Shown here: positions 55,803 to 64,000 of the stretch, in pieces
Layout: every line of letters begins with the position of its first letter
How positions within the stretch are numbered: position 1 is the stretch's first letter
Source of the DNA: Clostridiales bacterium UBA4080
Lineage (GTDB): Bacteria; Bacillota; Clostridia; Lachnospirales; Vallitaleaceae
Length of the DNA stretch: 64,000 nt
Assembly: GCA_002381865.1 (NCBI GenBank)
Contig: DFYO01000058.1
Location: 46,326-110,325, forward strand
Reading direction: 5' to 3'
Notes under the pieces: model-generated
The model's database searches: none
What the model was told of the DNA's origin: nothing
What the model saw: only the letters and a program-made list of their open reading frames with translations
Program-made: the position numbers and the translations under genes

Positions 55803-56513
55803 TTATTCTCCAAGAAGTCTTTTTAGAATTTCATGGTATGCGTCCTCAACATTTCCTAAATCTCTTCTGAATCTGTCTTTGTCCAGCTTTTCTTTTGTAA
55901 CAGTATCCCAGAATCTGCAAGTGTCGGGTGAAATTTCATCAGCCAAAATAATTTCTCCGCTTGATGTGCGTCCAAACTCAACCTTAAAGTCTATAAGCTC
56001 AATATTCACCTTTGATAAGTATTTGGATAATACATCATTAATCTGAAATGAATAGGAAGCTATTATATCTAACTCATCCTGTGTAGCCAAGCCTAATGCA
56101 TAAACATGATATTGATTAATCATAGGATCCCCCAGATCATCATTTTTGTAACAGTATTCTAAAACCGCTTTATTTAGCTTAGTTCCTTCTTCTAACCCCA
56201 GTCTTTTACTCAGGCTTCCTGCTGCAATATTTCTGACAATTACTTCTAATGGAATAATTTCCACTTTTCTAACAATTGTTTCTCTGTCACTTATTTCTTC
56301 AACTAAATGCGTAGGAATATCCTTTGCTTCTAAAACCTTCATCAAGTGATTTGAAACTCTATTATTAATAATTCCTTTTGATTCAATAGTACCCTTTTTT
56401 AAACCATTAAATGCCGTAGCATCATCCTTGTAATCTACAATCAATAGCTCTTTATCTGTAGTTGTCCATACCTTTTTTGCTTTTCCTTCATATAATAATC
56501 CAACCTTTTCCAT
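55803..56513 (-). CDS. purC: SAICAR synthase
   Basis: 236 aa. It joins aspartate to CAIR (step 8). Landmarks: LLYEGKAKKVW, KDDATAFNGLKKG, VIVRNIAAGS, LVDFKVEFG-type LIDFKVEFGRTSSGEIILADEISPDTCRFWD. GGAGG precedes ATG. It lies 92 bases after purE and 152 before purF. Its product needs PurB, not present here. Confidence 0.97.
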   Translation of the reverse strand: MEKVGLLYEGKAKKVWTTTDKELLIVDYKDDATAFNGLKKGTIESKGIINNRVSNHLMKVLEAKDIPTHLVEEISDRETIVRKVEIIPLEVIVRNIAAGSLSKRLGLEEGTKLNKAVLEYCYKNDDLGDPMINQYHVYALGLATQDELDIIASYSFQINDVLSKYLSKVNIELIDFKVEFGRTSSGEIILADEISPDTCRFWDTVTKEKLDKDRFRRDLGNVEDAYHEILKRLLGE

Positions 56514-56605
56514 TTTAATTCCTCCAGTTATTTTTTATTTTAAATGATAGTATTGTTATGCCTAATGTATTTCAGACAATATCTTTTTAGCCACAATATA
56601 TTTAT

Positions 56606-57127
56606 CTACTTCAAATTCATTGTAATATATGCTTCATAGCCTTTTGCTTGAAGCTCCTTTGCCTTATCCTCAACCATAATCTCAAGCTCAGTTTTATATT
56701 TTTGCACCCTTTCTGAAACCTCTTTGTCAAAGCTTCCAATAATTTGTGCAGCAAGTATTCCTGCATTTATCGCTCCATTAATTGCAACCGTTGCAACCGG
56801 TATTCCAGGTGGCATTTGTACAATTGAGTAGAGTGAATCAACTCCGCTTAGAGCTTTTGTTTGCACTGGAACTCCTATTACTGGAACTGTTGTTAAAGAA
56901 GCAATCATTCCCGGTAAATGTGCTGCTCCTCCTGCTCCAGCAATAATTACCTTTAATTCCTTTTGTTTTGCTGTTTTTCCATAGTCAAATAACTTGTCAG
57001 GTGTTCTGTGCGCCGACACAATTGTCATCTCATATTCAATACCAAAGTATTCAAGCATTTTTGCTGCTTCTTGCATAACTGGCAAATCCGAATCACTTCC
57101 CATAATAATACCAACTTCAATTTTCAT
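56606..57127 (-). CDS. purE: N5-carboxyaminoimidazole ribonucleotide mutase
   Basis: 173 aa class I PurE converting N5-CAIR to CAIR. Landmarks: [42 protein letters not shown] and [35 protein letters not shown] 57127 after AGGAGG is preferred to an upstream in-frame codon. It overlaps the end of purK by 11 bases, so the two are translationally coupled. Presence of PurK matches class I. Confidence 0.97.
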   Translation of the reverse strand: MKIEVGIIMGSDSDLPVMQEAAKMLEYFGIEYEMTIVSAHRTPDKLFDYGKTAKQKELKVIIAGAGGAAHLPGMIASLTTVPVIGVPVQTKALSGVDSLYSIVQMPPGIPVATVAINGAINAGILAAQIIGSFDKEVSERVQKYKTELEIMVEDKAKELQAKGYEAYITMNLK

Positions 57128-58298
57128 AGCTGCCTCCTGCATTATTATCTGCTATTATTCTAATCAGGTTTTTTGACTCTTCAGCTTGTTGCCTTGCTTC
57201 TTCAAGCGTATCTGCACAAACTGTTAAGTGCCCCATTTTTCTTTTAGCTTTAACCTCTTGTTTTCCATATATATGAACCTTTGTATTAGGGTTTCTCAAT
57301 GCTTCATCAAGCCCCAACACGAGTGTTTTTCCATCACTATCATCTTCACCTAAAAGATTCCTCATAACCGTAGGTGTCCTAAGCTCTACTGCTCCAAACG
57401 GAAGGTCTGTTATTGCACGAATATGCTGTTCAAACTGACTTGTAAGACATCCTTCAATTGTATAATGCCCAGAATTATGAGGTCTAGGCGCTACTTCATT
57501 AACCAAAACCTCTCCATTTTCTGTAACAAACATTTCTACACAAAACATTCCTACTCCATTAAAAATTTCCATTACATCATGAGCAAGTTTCATTGCATTT
57601 TGAGTGCACTCCTTGGAAATCGGAGCAGGTACAATTGTTTCGTCTAAGATACTATCCTTATGAATGTTTTGTCCCACAGGATAAACAACAATATCTCCTT
57701 TTATGCCCCTGCAAGCTAATACCGAAATCTCCATAACAAAAGAAACAAATTGCTCTACCATCAAGGGCACTCTTCCTGCTCCTAAAAGTGCAAAAGCAGT
57801 TTCAACCTCTGATGCCGTTTTGATAAGATAATTTCCTTTTCCATCATATCCTCCTGTGCAGGTTTTCAGCATTATCGGATACGAAAAATCCTCTCCACAA
57901 GAATAAATATCCTCAATTGCAGAAACTTCTCTGTAATTTGGAATCAAAATACCATTTTTATTTAAATGTGCTTTTTGGGTAAGTTTGTTTTGAATAATTC
58001 TAAGACTTGATACTGTTGGATATACCTTGTATCCACTGTTTTCTATTTTTCCAAGTGCTTTTGCACTAATATGTTCAAATTCGTAGGTAATTACATCAGT
58101 TTTTTTTGCAAGCTCCAGCATTGCAGCTTCATCATCAAAAGCCGCTACAATATGCTCATCCGAAATACTATGAGATGGACATTTTTCAGTTGGATCTAAT
58201 GTAACAACATAAAATCCAAGCCTTTTTGCATCCAATATCATCATTTTCCCAAGCTGACCGCCACCAATAATACCTATTTTCTTTTTCAGAAAGTTCAT
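57117..58298 (-). CDS. purK: N5-carboxyaminoimidazole ribonucleotide synthase
   Basis: 393 aa ATP-grasp enzyme (AIR plus bicarbonate to N5-CAIR). Landmarks: [64 protein letters not shown] and [14 protein letters not shown]. Start at ATG 58298 after GAGGAAA; an ATG seven codons upstream lacks a site. It is first in the operon; usually purE comes first. Confidence 0.95.
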   Translation of the reverse strand: MNFLKKKIGIIGGGQLGKMMILDAKRLGFYVVTLDPTEKCPSHSISDEHIVAAFDDEAAMLELAKKTDVITYEFEHISAKALGKIENSGYKVYPTVSSLRIIQNKLTQKAHLNKNGILIPNYREVSAIEDIYSCGEDFSYPIMLKTCTGGYDGKGNYLIKTASEVETAFALLGAGRVPLMVEQFVSFVMEISVLACRGIKGDIVVYPVGQNIHKDSILDETIVPAPISKECTQNAMKLAHDVMEIFNGVGMFCVEMFVTENGEVLVNEVAPRPHNSGHYTIEGCLTSQFEQHIRAITDLPFGAVELRTPTVMRNLLGEDDSDGKTLVLGLDEALRNPNTKVHIYGKQEVKAKRKMGHLTVCADTLEEARQQAEESKNLIRIIADNNAGGSYEN

Positions 58299-58407
58299 AT
58301 TAATTTCCTCGTTAAGCATTTGATCAGGTTTATATGTTACTTATTATACACTTATTATTATATTTTTTCTATCATTTTATCATAATACGCATAGTTCATA
58401 CCCTATT

Positions 58408-58436
58408 ATTGTACAAAGATTCGCAAAAATAGTCAA
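58408..58436 (-). promoter_or_regulatory. Promoter of the purine operon
   Basis: TTGACT (58431-58436), exactly 17 bp, TACAAT (58408-58413). The leader to 58298 shows no purine riboswitch core. Confidence 0.78.
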
Positions 58437-58440
58437 TCAA

Positions 58441-58484
58441 ATTTCCGAACATTAACTCATAAATATAATTTAATATTCGGATTA
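58441..58484. promoter_or_regulatory. PurR operator: two inverted PurBoxes
   Basis: ATTTCCGAACATT (58441-58453, plus strand) fits the Bacillus PurBox AWWWCCGAACWWT fully. TAATCCGAATATT on the minus strand (58472-58484) fits at 11 of 13. They face each other across 18 bp directly upstream of the -35, the geometry known for Gram-positive PurR. No purR gene is in the window. Confidence 0.82.
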
Positions 58485-58502
58485 TTTTTGTGCATAATTG
58501 CA

Positions 58503-58545
58503 CAAGACCTTTTATGTAGCTATTAGGCTATCATAAAAGGTCTTG
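58503..58545. terminator. Hairpin after the aminopeptidase gene
   Basis: CAAGACCTTTTATG and CATAAAAGGTCTTG with an inner AGC/GCT stem. On the minus strand, the direction of the gene, no T-tract follows; TTTT follows on the plus strand. Confidence 0.5.
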
Positions 58546-58576
58546 TTTTAACTCTCTTTATAGTACTTGTATAAAC

Positions 58577-60634
58577 TTACTCAAATGCTTTATTAAGATA
58601 CTGTGTTCCTTCTGTTGTAAATCTTCCCTGCTCAAGTATCGTATATTTTTCTCCGCTTTTAGATATAGCTTCAATTAATTCCAATTCATCATAGGGAATC
58701 GTAATATCTGTATGCTTATAAGTATAAGCTTGTTGTATATCAGTTTTTCTAAGTACTGATTTCTCATTATCTCTTGCAATAATTTCTTTTCCGTCCAAGT
58801 TGCATACATACTGATCCTCGCTCCAAGAATAGCAGGTATCTCCTATTGCAAAATGAGGACCTAGCTTTTCAGCAATTAAAATTGGTAGCACATGCTCAAT
58901 TTGATATCGCTTTGACATAACATAGGCTTTTGTATTGGTTCCAATAGCAAATTCACCCAATGGCAAGGTTTTATGAGGATGCAAAAGATTTTCAAAAACA
59001 TACTTTTTATTATCTTCTTCATTTTCAAAATTTTTACAAGTGTAACTATCTACCATTCCATCCTTAAATACAATTTCAAGCTCATCATATCTCAATCCAT
59101 CTAAGTACACTCTTGAAACATTAATGATACCATTTGTATCCGTTAATAACGGTGAGGTAAACACCTCTCCTACCGGAATATTAACATCTGCTGTACAGTT
59201 TTCAAAATTTGTTTGTTTTTCCGGATTTTCTAAATAATGAAGCTTAACATACATATCCGTTTTATTTGGTGCTTTTCCTTTAATATGTACAAATTCTGCT
59301 AAATCCAGCACATCTATTAGCTTTTTATGTATTTCCTGGTATAAATTATTATCTAAGGTATTAATTTCAATTATTTCATCGAAAATCTTCTTATATTCAT
59401 CCCCGATTGAAGGATAGGGATATGTTATTATTACAAAGCTATAAGCGCTGCCCGGCAAATATTTTTTAAAACTTTTATTAACTATTGCTGTGTGACTATT
59501 TTTTAGCTCTGTTTGTTCCTCTGAAAATGAAATATTCTCTTTTTTTGATATTGGTGAAAAAGGCTCTTCACCAAAAGCCTCTTGTACAGCAGGGCCAGCC
59601 ATTACTTTTATTTTGTCCTGATGCTTATCTAATAAATTCTCATATACAGCTTGATATTTTTCAGCATAATTTTTATCAAAATACATTGCATCATCAAATC
59701 TATGATCATACGGAAATTGAGGCTGGCATTTTGTTCCTATAATTCTGGGTCTTGTTGCAGTATAATAATCAGTATATACCAAGGGTTCAAGCCCTATAGC
59801 TTTAAATCTATCAGCAACAGCTCTTATTAATCTTTCAAAGCCAATCGGATACGAAAGGTTTATTGTTTTTTTGTCTGATAAGGGCATAGATTTATTTCCA
59901 TTTTCATATCCCCTTATAAATCCTTGAACCATAACATCAGCCATTCTATTAATTTTATCCTCTGGCAAGGACAGGATATATTTTGCTGTTTCAATTTCAT
60001 TGCTTCCAATATACATTCCATAACCGAACAAATAATTCAGGTTAGTTAAATCAGCATCTAGAAGAATTTTTTTATAGCAGTTAAATTCAGGATGGAACTT
60101 TCTAAGAATTCCTATTTCAATTCGTTCCTCCATATTATTTAGTGCTTCCTCATAAATCAATTCCTTTAGATTTTCACTTTTATTTAGATATGAACAAACT
60201 GCTTTATCCCACAATTCAATTAAAGCTGTAGTTTCACCTAATCGGTTTTCAATAATCAGTGGCAGCATATTTAATATTCTTGCGTAAATATATGAGAAAG
60301 CTTTTCCATCTTCAGACTTAAATATTTCAGCTGCTGCTTTAGGATTAGCCGCACTGTTATCATAATCTTCTAGCAGCTCAAGAAAATGCTTATTATTAAT
60401 CTTTAGCGCTTCATTAAAATCTGAATTATTATATATTCCTTCGTTGTATGCTTTCATAAAGCTATCCATCCATAGAATGTACTCGTCGCCTTTTATAAAG
60501 CATGTAGCTATATCTTTGCTTAAACCTGAATAGCTAGATGTATCCTCTTCTCTTTTACTGATTTTGCTTATAAGCTTAATATATATGTTTTTATACTTAT
60601 AGTTGAACTCTTCAAATAAATAGTTATTTATCAT
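58577..60634 (-). CDS. M29-type aminopeptidase with long N-terminal extension
   Basis: 685 aa. The C-terminal about 400 residues resemble metallo-aminopeptidases of family M29: GTNTKAYVMSKRYQIEHVLPILIAEKLGPHFAIGDTCYSWSED and SPLLTDTNGIINVS with acidic and histidine metal ligands. M29 enzymes are usually about 370-410 aa; residues 1 to about 270 are an added helical region with no recognised motif. ATG 60634 has AAGGCGGTG upstream and lies 22 bases after gatB; the frame is open 16 codons further into gatB. It probably is co-transcribed with gatCAB. Confidence 0.82.
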   Translation of the reverse strand: MINNYLFEEFNYKYKNIYIKLISKISKREEDTSSYSGLSKDIATCFIKGDEYILWMDSFMKAYNEGIYNNSDFNEALKINNKHFLELLEDYDNSAANPKAAAEIFKSEDGKAFSYIYARILNMLPLIIENRLGETTALIELWDKAVCSYLNKSENLKELIYEEALNNMEERIEIGILRKFHPEFNCYKKILLDADLTNLNYLFGYGMYIGSNEIETAKYILSLPEDKINRMADVMVQGFIRGYENGNKSMPLSDKKTINLSYPIGFERLIRAVADRFKAIGLEPLVYTDYYTATRPRIIGTKCQPQFPYDHRFDDAMYFDKNYAEKYQAVYENLLDKHQDKIKVMAGPAVQEAFGEEPFSPISKKENISFSEEQTELKNSHTAIVNKSFKKYLPGSAYSFVIITYPYPSIGDEYKKIFDEIIEINTLDNNLYQEIHKKLIDVLDLAEFVHIKGKAPNKTDMYVKLHYLENPEKQTNFENCTADVNIPVGEVFTSPLLTDTNGIINVSRVYLDGLRYDELEIVFKDGMVDSYTCKNFENEEDNKKYVFENLLHPHKTLPLGEFAIGTNTKAYVMSKRYQIEHVLPILIAEKLGPHFAIGDTCYSWSEDQYVCNLDGKEIIARDNEKSVLRKTDIQQAYTYKHTDITIPYDELELIEAISKSGEKYTILEQGRFTTEGTQYLNKAFE

Positions 60635-60656
60635 AGCCACCGCCTTTTCGAGAAAA

Positions 60657-62099
60657 TCAAGCTTTTTCCTTAAGCAATTCAATTAATATCTGCGTAACTG
60701 CCTGAGGGTTTGCTTTTCCCTTTGTCATTTTCATCATTTGTCCCATTAAGGTATTAAGTGCTGCCGCTTTTCCTGATAAATAATCAGCAACCGGCTTAGG
60801 ATTATTTTCTATTATCTCTTTTGCCATTTCTTTTAATGCACCATCGTCATTTATCTGCTTTAGTCCCTTTTCTTCTACTATTTTAGATGGATTTACACCT
60901 GTTTCCCAAAGCTCTGCAAATACGGTTTTTGCAATCGTATTGCTAATTGTACCGTTGTCAATTAAAGCTACTAGCTCACCTAGCTTTGATGGTTCAAAAG
61001 GAATTTTACCTTCCTCTTTTTCTTCTTCTGTAAGTCTTTGAAAAACATCTGAAATTATCCAGTTTGCAACAGCTTTTTTGTTATCACAATTTTCAACTGC
61101 TTTTTCAAAAAATTCTGCCATATTTCTAGATGCAACAATCAAATCAGCATCATATTCAGATAGTCCAAAATCCTTAAGATATTTTTTCTTTTTTGTATCC
61201 GGCATTTCTGGAAGCGCCTGTCTTATTTTTTCAATTGTTTCATCTGATGTAACAATCGGCATCAAATCTGGTTCAGGAAAATATCTGTAGTCATGAGCTT
61301 CCTCTTTGCTTCTCATAGACAGTGTCATTTCTTTACTTTCATCCCATCTTCTGGTTTCTTGAATTATTGAGGTTCCTTCTTCTAAAAGCTTAATTTGTCT
61401 TTTTGCCTCATATTCAATTGCTTTAACAATAAAGCTAAAAGAATTCATGTTTTTCATCTCTGTTCTTGTACCGAATTCCTTTTCACCTCTTTTTCTAACA
61501 GAAAGGTTAACATCACATCTTAAGGAACCCTCATTCATTTTACAGTCAGAAACATCTGCATATAAAAGAATGGTTCTAAGCTTTTCTAAATATGCTCTCA
61601 CTTCAGCTGATGATCTTAGATCTGGTTCTGATACAATTTCTATAAGCGGAACTCCACAACGGTTATAATCTACCAAGGAACCGTCTGACGAATCATGAAG
61701 GAGCTTTCCTGCATCTTCTTCTATATGAATTCTTGTAATACCAATATCTTTTTTTGTACCATCTACATCAATCTCAATCTTACCCTCATAGCATAAAGGA
61801 AGATCAAATTGAGAAACCTGATATGCTTTTGGTAGGTCAGGATAAAAATAATTTTTTCTGTCCTGCTTGCTGAATTGATTGATTTTGCAATTAGTAGCTA
61901 GTCCTGCTTTAATCGCATATTCAACCACCTTACCATTTAATACTGGTAATGTTCCAGGCATACCTGTACATATTGGACAACAATGTGTATTAGGCTCTCC
62001 ACCAAACTCTGTTGTACAATCACAATATATTTTTGTTTTAGTTTTTAGCTCTGAATGGACCTCGAGTCCAATTACTATTTCATAATCTTTATCGCTCAT
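60657..62099 (-). CDS. gatB: Aspartyl/glutamyl-tRNA amidotransferase subunit B
   Basis: 480 aa. GatB phosphorylates mischarged Glu-tRNA-Gln or Asp-tRNA-Asn and amidates it with ammonia from GatA. Landmarks: YEIVIGLEVHSELKTKTKIYC, CPICTGMPGTLPVLN with two cysteine pairs of a zinc site, IGITRIHIEEDAGKL, DYNRCGVPLIEIVSEPD and the C-terminal YqeY-like tail. AGAGGTG precedes ATG. Third gene of gatC-gatA-gatB. Confidence 0.97.
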   Translation of the reverse strand: MSDKDYEIVIGLEVHSELKTKTKIYCDCTTEFGGEPNTHCCPICTGMPGTLPVLNGKVVEYAIKAGLATNCKINQFSKQDRKNYFYPDLPKAYQVSQFDLPLCYEGKIEIDVDGTKKDIGITRIHIEEDAGKLLHDSSDGSLVDYNRCGVPLIEIVSEPDLRSSAEVRAYLEKLRTILLYADVSDCKMNEGSLRCDVNLSVRKRGEKEFGTRTEMKNMNSFSFIVKAIEYEAKRQIKLLEEGTSIIQETRRWDESKEMTLSMRSKEEAHDYRYFPEPDLMPIVTSDETIEKIRQALPEMPDTKKKKYLKDFGLSEYDADLIVASRNMAEFFEKAVENCDNKKAVANWIISDVFQRLTEEEKEEGKIPFEPSKLGELVALIDNGTISNTIAKTVFAELWETGVNPSKIVEEKGLKQINDDGALKEMAKEIIENNPKPVADYLSGKAAALNTLMGQMMKMTKGKANPQAVTQILIELLKEKA

Positions 62100-62113
62100 A
62101 ATACACCTCTTTC

Positions 62114-63574
62114 TTAAAGATTTGGCTTTTTCAAGCCTAAATCCCTGCTATTTTCATATGCAAACGCAACCTTTAAAAGCGTACTTTCATCAAATGCTTT
62201 ACCTACAAATTGTACCCCAATTGGCAATCCGTTATTATCAAAACCTGAATTAATTGATAAAGCCGGTATGCCCGCAATATTAATTGGAACAGTACAAATA
62301 TCTTCCATATACATTTCAACTGGATTTGAAATTTTTTCACCTATTTTAAAGGCTGTATTTGGTCCTGTAGGTGTTAATATTACATCATATTTTTTGAAAG
62401 CATCGTCAAACTGATTTTTAATTAGTGTTCTTGTCTGTTGAGCTTTTTTATAGTAAGCGTCATAATAACCTGAACTTAATGCATAGGTTCCAAGTAATAT
62501 TCTTCTTTTCACCTCATCCCCAAAACCTTCGTCCCTTGTCTGTTTATAAAGATCTAGCAAGCCTTCATATTTGTCAGCTCTAAATCCATATTTTACACCA
62601 TCAAAGCGTGCAAGATTTGAGGATGCCTCTGCAGAAGAAATCATATAATAAGCAGGAAGCGCATATTTAGTCATATCTAAGCTTATTTCTTCTACGATTG
62701 CCCCCATACTCTCTAATAGCCTTGCTACTTTTAGAGTGCTTTCCTTAACCTCAGAATTAATTCCATCACCAAAAAACTCCTTCGGTAAAGCAATTTTCAT
62801 GCCTTTTATATCACCTGTTAAGTTTTTTGTAAAATCAGGATGTTCAATTTTTGCAGAGGTAGAATCCATTCTGTCATGCCCGCAAATAAGGTTTAAGGTT
62901 AAGGCCATATCCTTAACATCTTTAGTCAATGGTCCTATTTGATCTAAGGAGGAGGCAAAAGCTACTAACCCATATCTTGATACACTTCCGTAGGTTGGTT
63001 TCATTCCAACAATTCCACAATAATGTGCAGGCTGTCTAATTGAGCCCCCTGTGTCTGAGCCCAGTGAAATCGGTGTTTCAAAAGCAGCTACACTTGCTGC
63101 AGAACCTCCTGAGCTACCACCTGGCACTCTGTCTAATGCCCAAGGATTTTTTGTTTTTTTATAAGCTGAATTTTCTGTGGATGATCCCATTGCAAATTCA
63201 TCCATATTTAATTTGCCTAGAATTACCATATCTGCTTTTTTTATTTTTTTTGTAACAGTTGCATCATAGGGAGGCACAAAATTTCCAAGCATTTTAGAAG
63301 CACAGCTTGTTAATATTCCCTCTGTACAAATATTATCCTTAAGAGCAATCGGAAGTCCTGCAAGCATTCCCACGCTTTCTCCCTTAGCTCTCTTTTCATC
63401 TATTTGCTTTGCCTTATCAATTGCCTGTTTGTCACAAACAGTAATAAATGCTTCAACCTTGCTATCTACTTCTTGAATTCTATTTAAGTATGCCTCTGTA
63501 ATTTCCTGACTACTCAGTTCTTTTTTATTAAGCAGCTCTATAAGCTCATGAGCATTTTTTTCAACTATCTGCAT
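62114..63574 (-). CDS. gatA: Aspartyl/glutamyl-tRNA amidotransferase subunit A
   Basis: 486 aa amidase-signature glutaminase. The Ser-cisSer-Lys triad is visible: Lys in [12 protein letters not shown] (near 79), cis-Ser and nucleophile Ser in [13 protein letters not shown] and [15 protein letters not shown] (near 150-180). It hydrolyses glutamine and channels ammonia to GatB. AAGGAG precedes ATG. 14 bases separate it from gatB. Confidence 0.97.
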   Translation of the reverse strand: MQIVEKNAHELIELLNKKELSSQEITEAYLNRIQEVDSKVEAFITVCDKQAIDKAKQIDEKRAKGESVGMLAGLPIALKDNICTEGILTSCASKMLGNFVPPYDATVTKKIKKADMVILGKLNMDEFAMGSSTENSAYKKTKNPWALDRVPGGSSGGSAASVAAFETPISLGSDTGGSIRQPAHYCGIVGMKPTYGSVSRYGLVAFASSLDQIGPLTKDVKDMALTLNLICGHDRMDSTSAKIEHPDFTKNLTGDIKGMKIALPKEFFGDGINSEVKESTLKVARLLESMGAIVEEISLDMTKYALPAYYMISSAEASSNLARFDGVKYGFRADKYEGLLDLYKQTRDEGFGDEVKRRILLGTYALSSGYYDAYYKKAQQTRTLIKNQFDDAFKKYDVILTPTGPNTAFKIGEKISNPVEMYMEDICTVPINIAGIPALSINSGFDNNGLPIGVQFVGKAFDESTLLKVAFAYENSRDLGLKKPNL

Positions 63575-63608
63575 ATTTTTCTCCTTGTTTCTGCTTATTC
63601 TATTCTTG

Positions 63609-63896
63609 TTATTCTACTATCTTAGGTACACTAAAGCATCCGTTTTCTTTAACAGGTGCATTTTTTATCAACTCATCCCTATCCATTGATTTTTGTACAA
63701 TATCCTCTCTAAACACATTGTTAATCGGAATAATATGTGCTGTAGGCCTTACATCACTAATATCCAATTGATTTATCTGATCAATGAATGTAATAATAGA
63801 TTCCATATCCTTTGTCATATTTTCTTTTTCTTCCTCAGTCAAATTAAGTCTGGCTAAATTTGCTACATGAGTAACCTGTTCTTTTGTTATTTTCAC
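63609..63896 (-). CDS. gatC: Aspartyl/glutamyl-tRNA amidotransferase subunit C
   Basis: 95 aa. GatC wraps around GatA and GatB as a stabilising subunit. Landmarks: [21 protein letters not shown] and the tail [34 protein letters not shown]. The start is GTG, supported by AGGAGG nine bases upstream. First gene of gatC-gatA-gatB. Confidence 0.96.
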   Translation of the reverse strand: MKITKEQVTHVANLARLNLTEEEKENMTKDMESIITFIDQINQLDISDVRPTAHIIPINNVFREDIVQKSMDRDELIKNAPVKENGCFSVPKIVE

Positions 63897-63939
63897 AAAA
63901 TTTCCCTCCTGTTTTCAAGCAACCTATTTCTAATACTAC

Positions 63940-63968
63940 ATTCTACCACAGTGGTATGATTTCTTCAA
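63940..63968 (-). promoter_or_regulatory. Promoter of gatCAB with palindromic spacer
   Basis: TTGAAG (63963-63968), 17 bp, TAGAAT (63940-63945). TACCAC-A-GTGGTA (63944-63956) overlaps the -10 and spacer and may bind a regulator. Beyond it, to 64000, nothing is seen. Confidence 0.5.
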
Positions 63969-64000
63969 ATGCTAGTTATACCTAGATTCTACGTCAGTAC

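Noticed and set aside
58299..58407. Possible guanine riboswitch in the pur leader
   Set aside because: The conserved core of the purine aptamer is absent; control is explained by the PurBoxes.
1..64000. CRISPR array, prophage or insertion sequence
   Set aside because: No regularly spaced repeats, cas, integrase or transposase genes are seen; the 23-bp inverted repeat at 4727-4798 is non-coding.

Overview
The window looks like a chromosomal segment of an anaerobic, low-GC, Gram-positive bacterium of the class Clostridia (Bacillota). The evidence is AT-rich DNA, strong Shine-Dalgarno sequences (AGGAGG type), T-box leaders, a Bacillus-type PurBox operator pair, a SCIFF peptide with its radical-SAM maturase, an IscR/IscS/IscU set, an S-layer-homology protein, a SpoIID-like protein and GatCAB. 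I cannot name genus or species. Almost everything is housekeeping and chromosomally stable. I see no transposase, phage gene, rRNA, tRNA or CRISPR array.

Layout. 0-9.7 kb: a PHP histidinol-phosphatase-like gene, then (minus strand) iscR-iscS-iscU-mnmA for Fe-S assembly and tRNA thiolation; a ClpE-type unfoldase; a small conserved protein of unknown function; signal peptidase I; queA. 9.9-21.5 kb: an AraC-family regulator; a SpoIID/LytB protein; pheS-pheT behind a T-box; a homocysteine methyltransferase/MTHFR fusion; topB; a LUD-domain protein. 21.7-31.3 kb: a 62-aa protein; a Cache-HAMP-GGDEF cyclase; glyA; a membrane-anchored TPR protein; an RseC-like protein; a large GGDEF-EAL sensor; cobT. 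31.4-34.9 kb: hisS-aspS behind a second T-box. 35.0-38.6 kb: a 1166-aa secreted SLH protein on the plus strand. 38.6-46 kb: recJ-apt-relA-MBL hydrolase-hemZ. 45.9-51.3 kb: the secretion/SCIFF neighbourhood yajC, a divergent PHP gene, scfA (47 aa), scfB and a fused secDF. 51.3-58.5 kb: purK-purE-purC-purF-purM-purN-purD behind a two-PurBox operator. 58.5-64 kb: gatC-gatA-gatB plus a long M29-type aminopeptidase.

How it fits together. Most transcription units on the minus strand are compact operons (gaps under 30 bp or overlaps), each ended by an intrinsic terminator. Several terminators overlap stop codons of convergent genes. Control elements that can be read directly are two T-boxes (Phe, His), a PurR operator, a probable IscR operator next to a tandem 24-bp repeat, and many extended -10 promoters (TGnTATAAT). 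The purine operon lacks purH, purL, purQ, purS and purB, so the pathway must be completed by genes elsewhere.

The most notable items are the SCIFF ribosomal peptide system (precursor below the usual ORF length cut-off; maturase start re-assigned to a TTG codon), a GC-rich palindromic REP-like element with a 23-bp perfect inverted repeat between iscR and clpE, and the tandem repeat abutting the iscR promoter. I did not find a system that I can claim is entirely undescribed.
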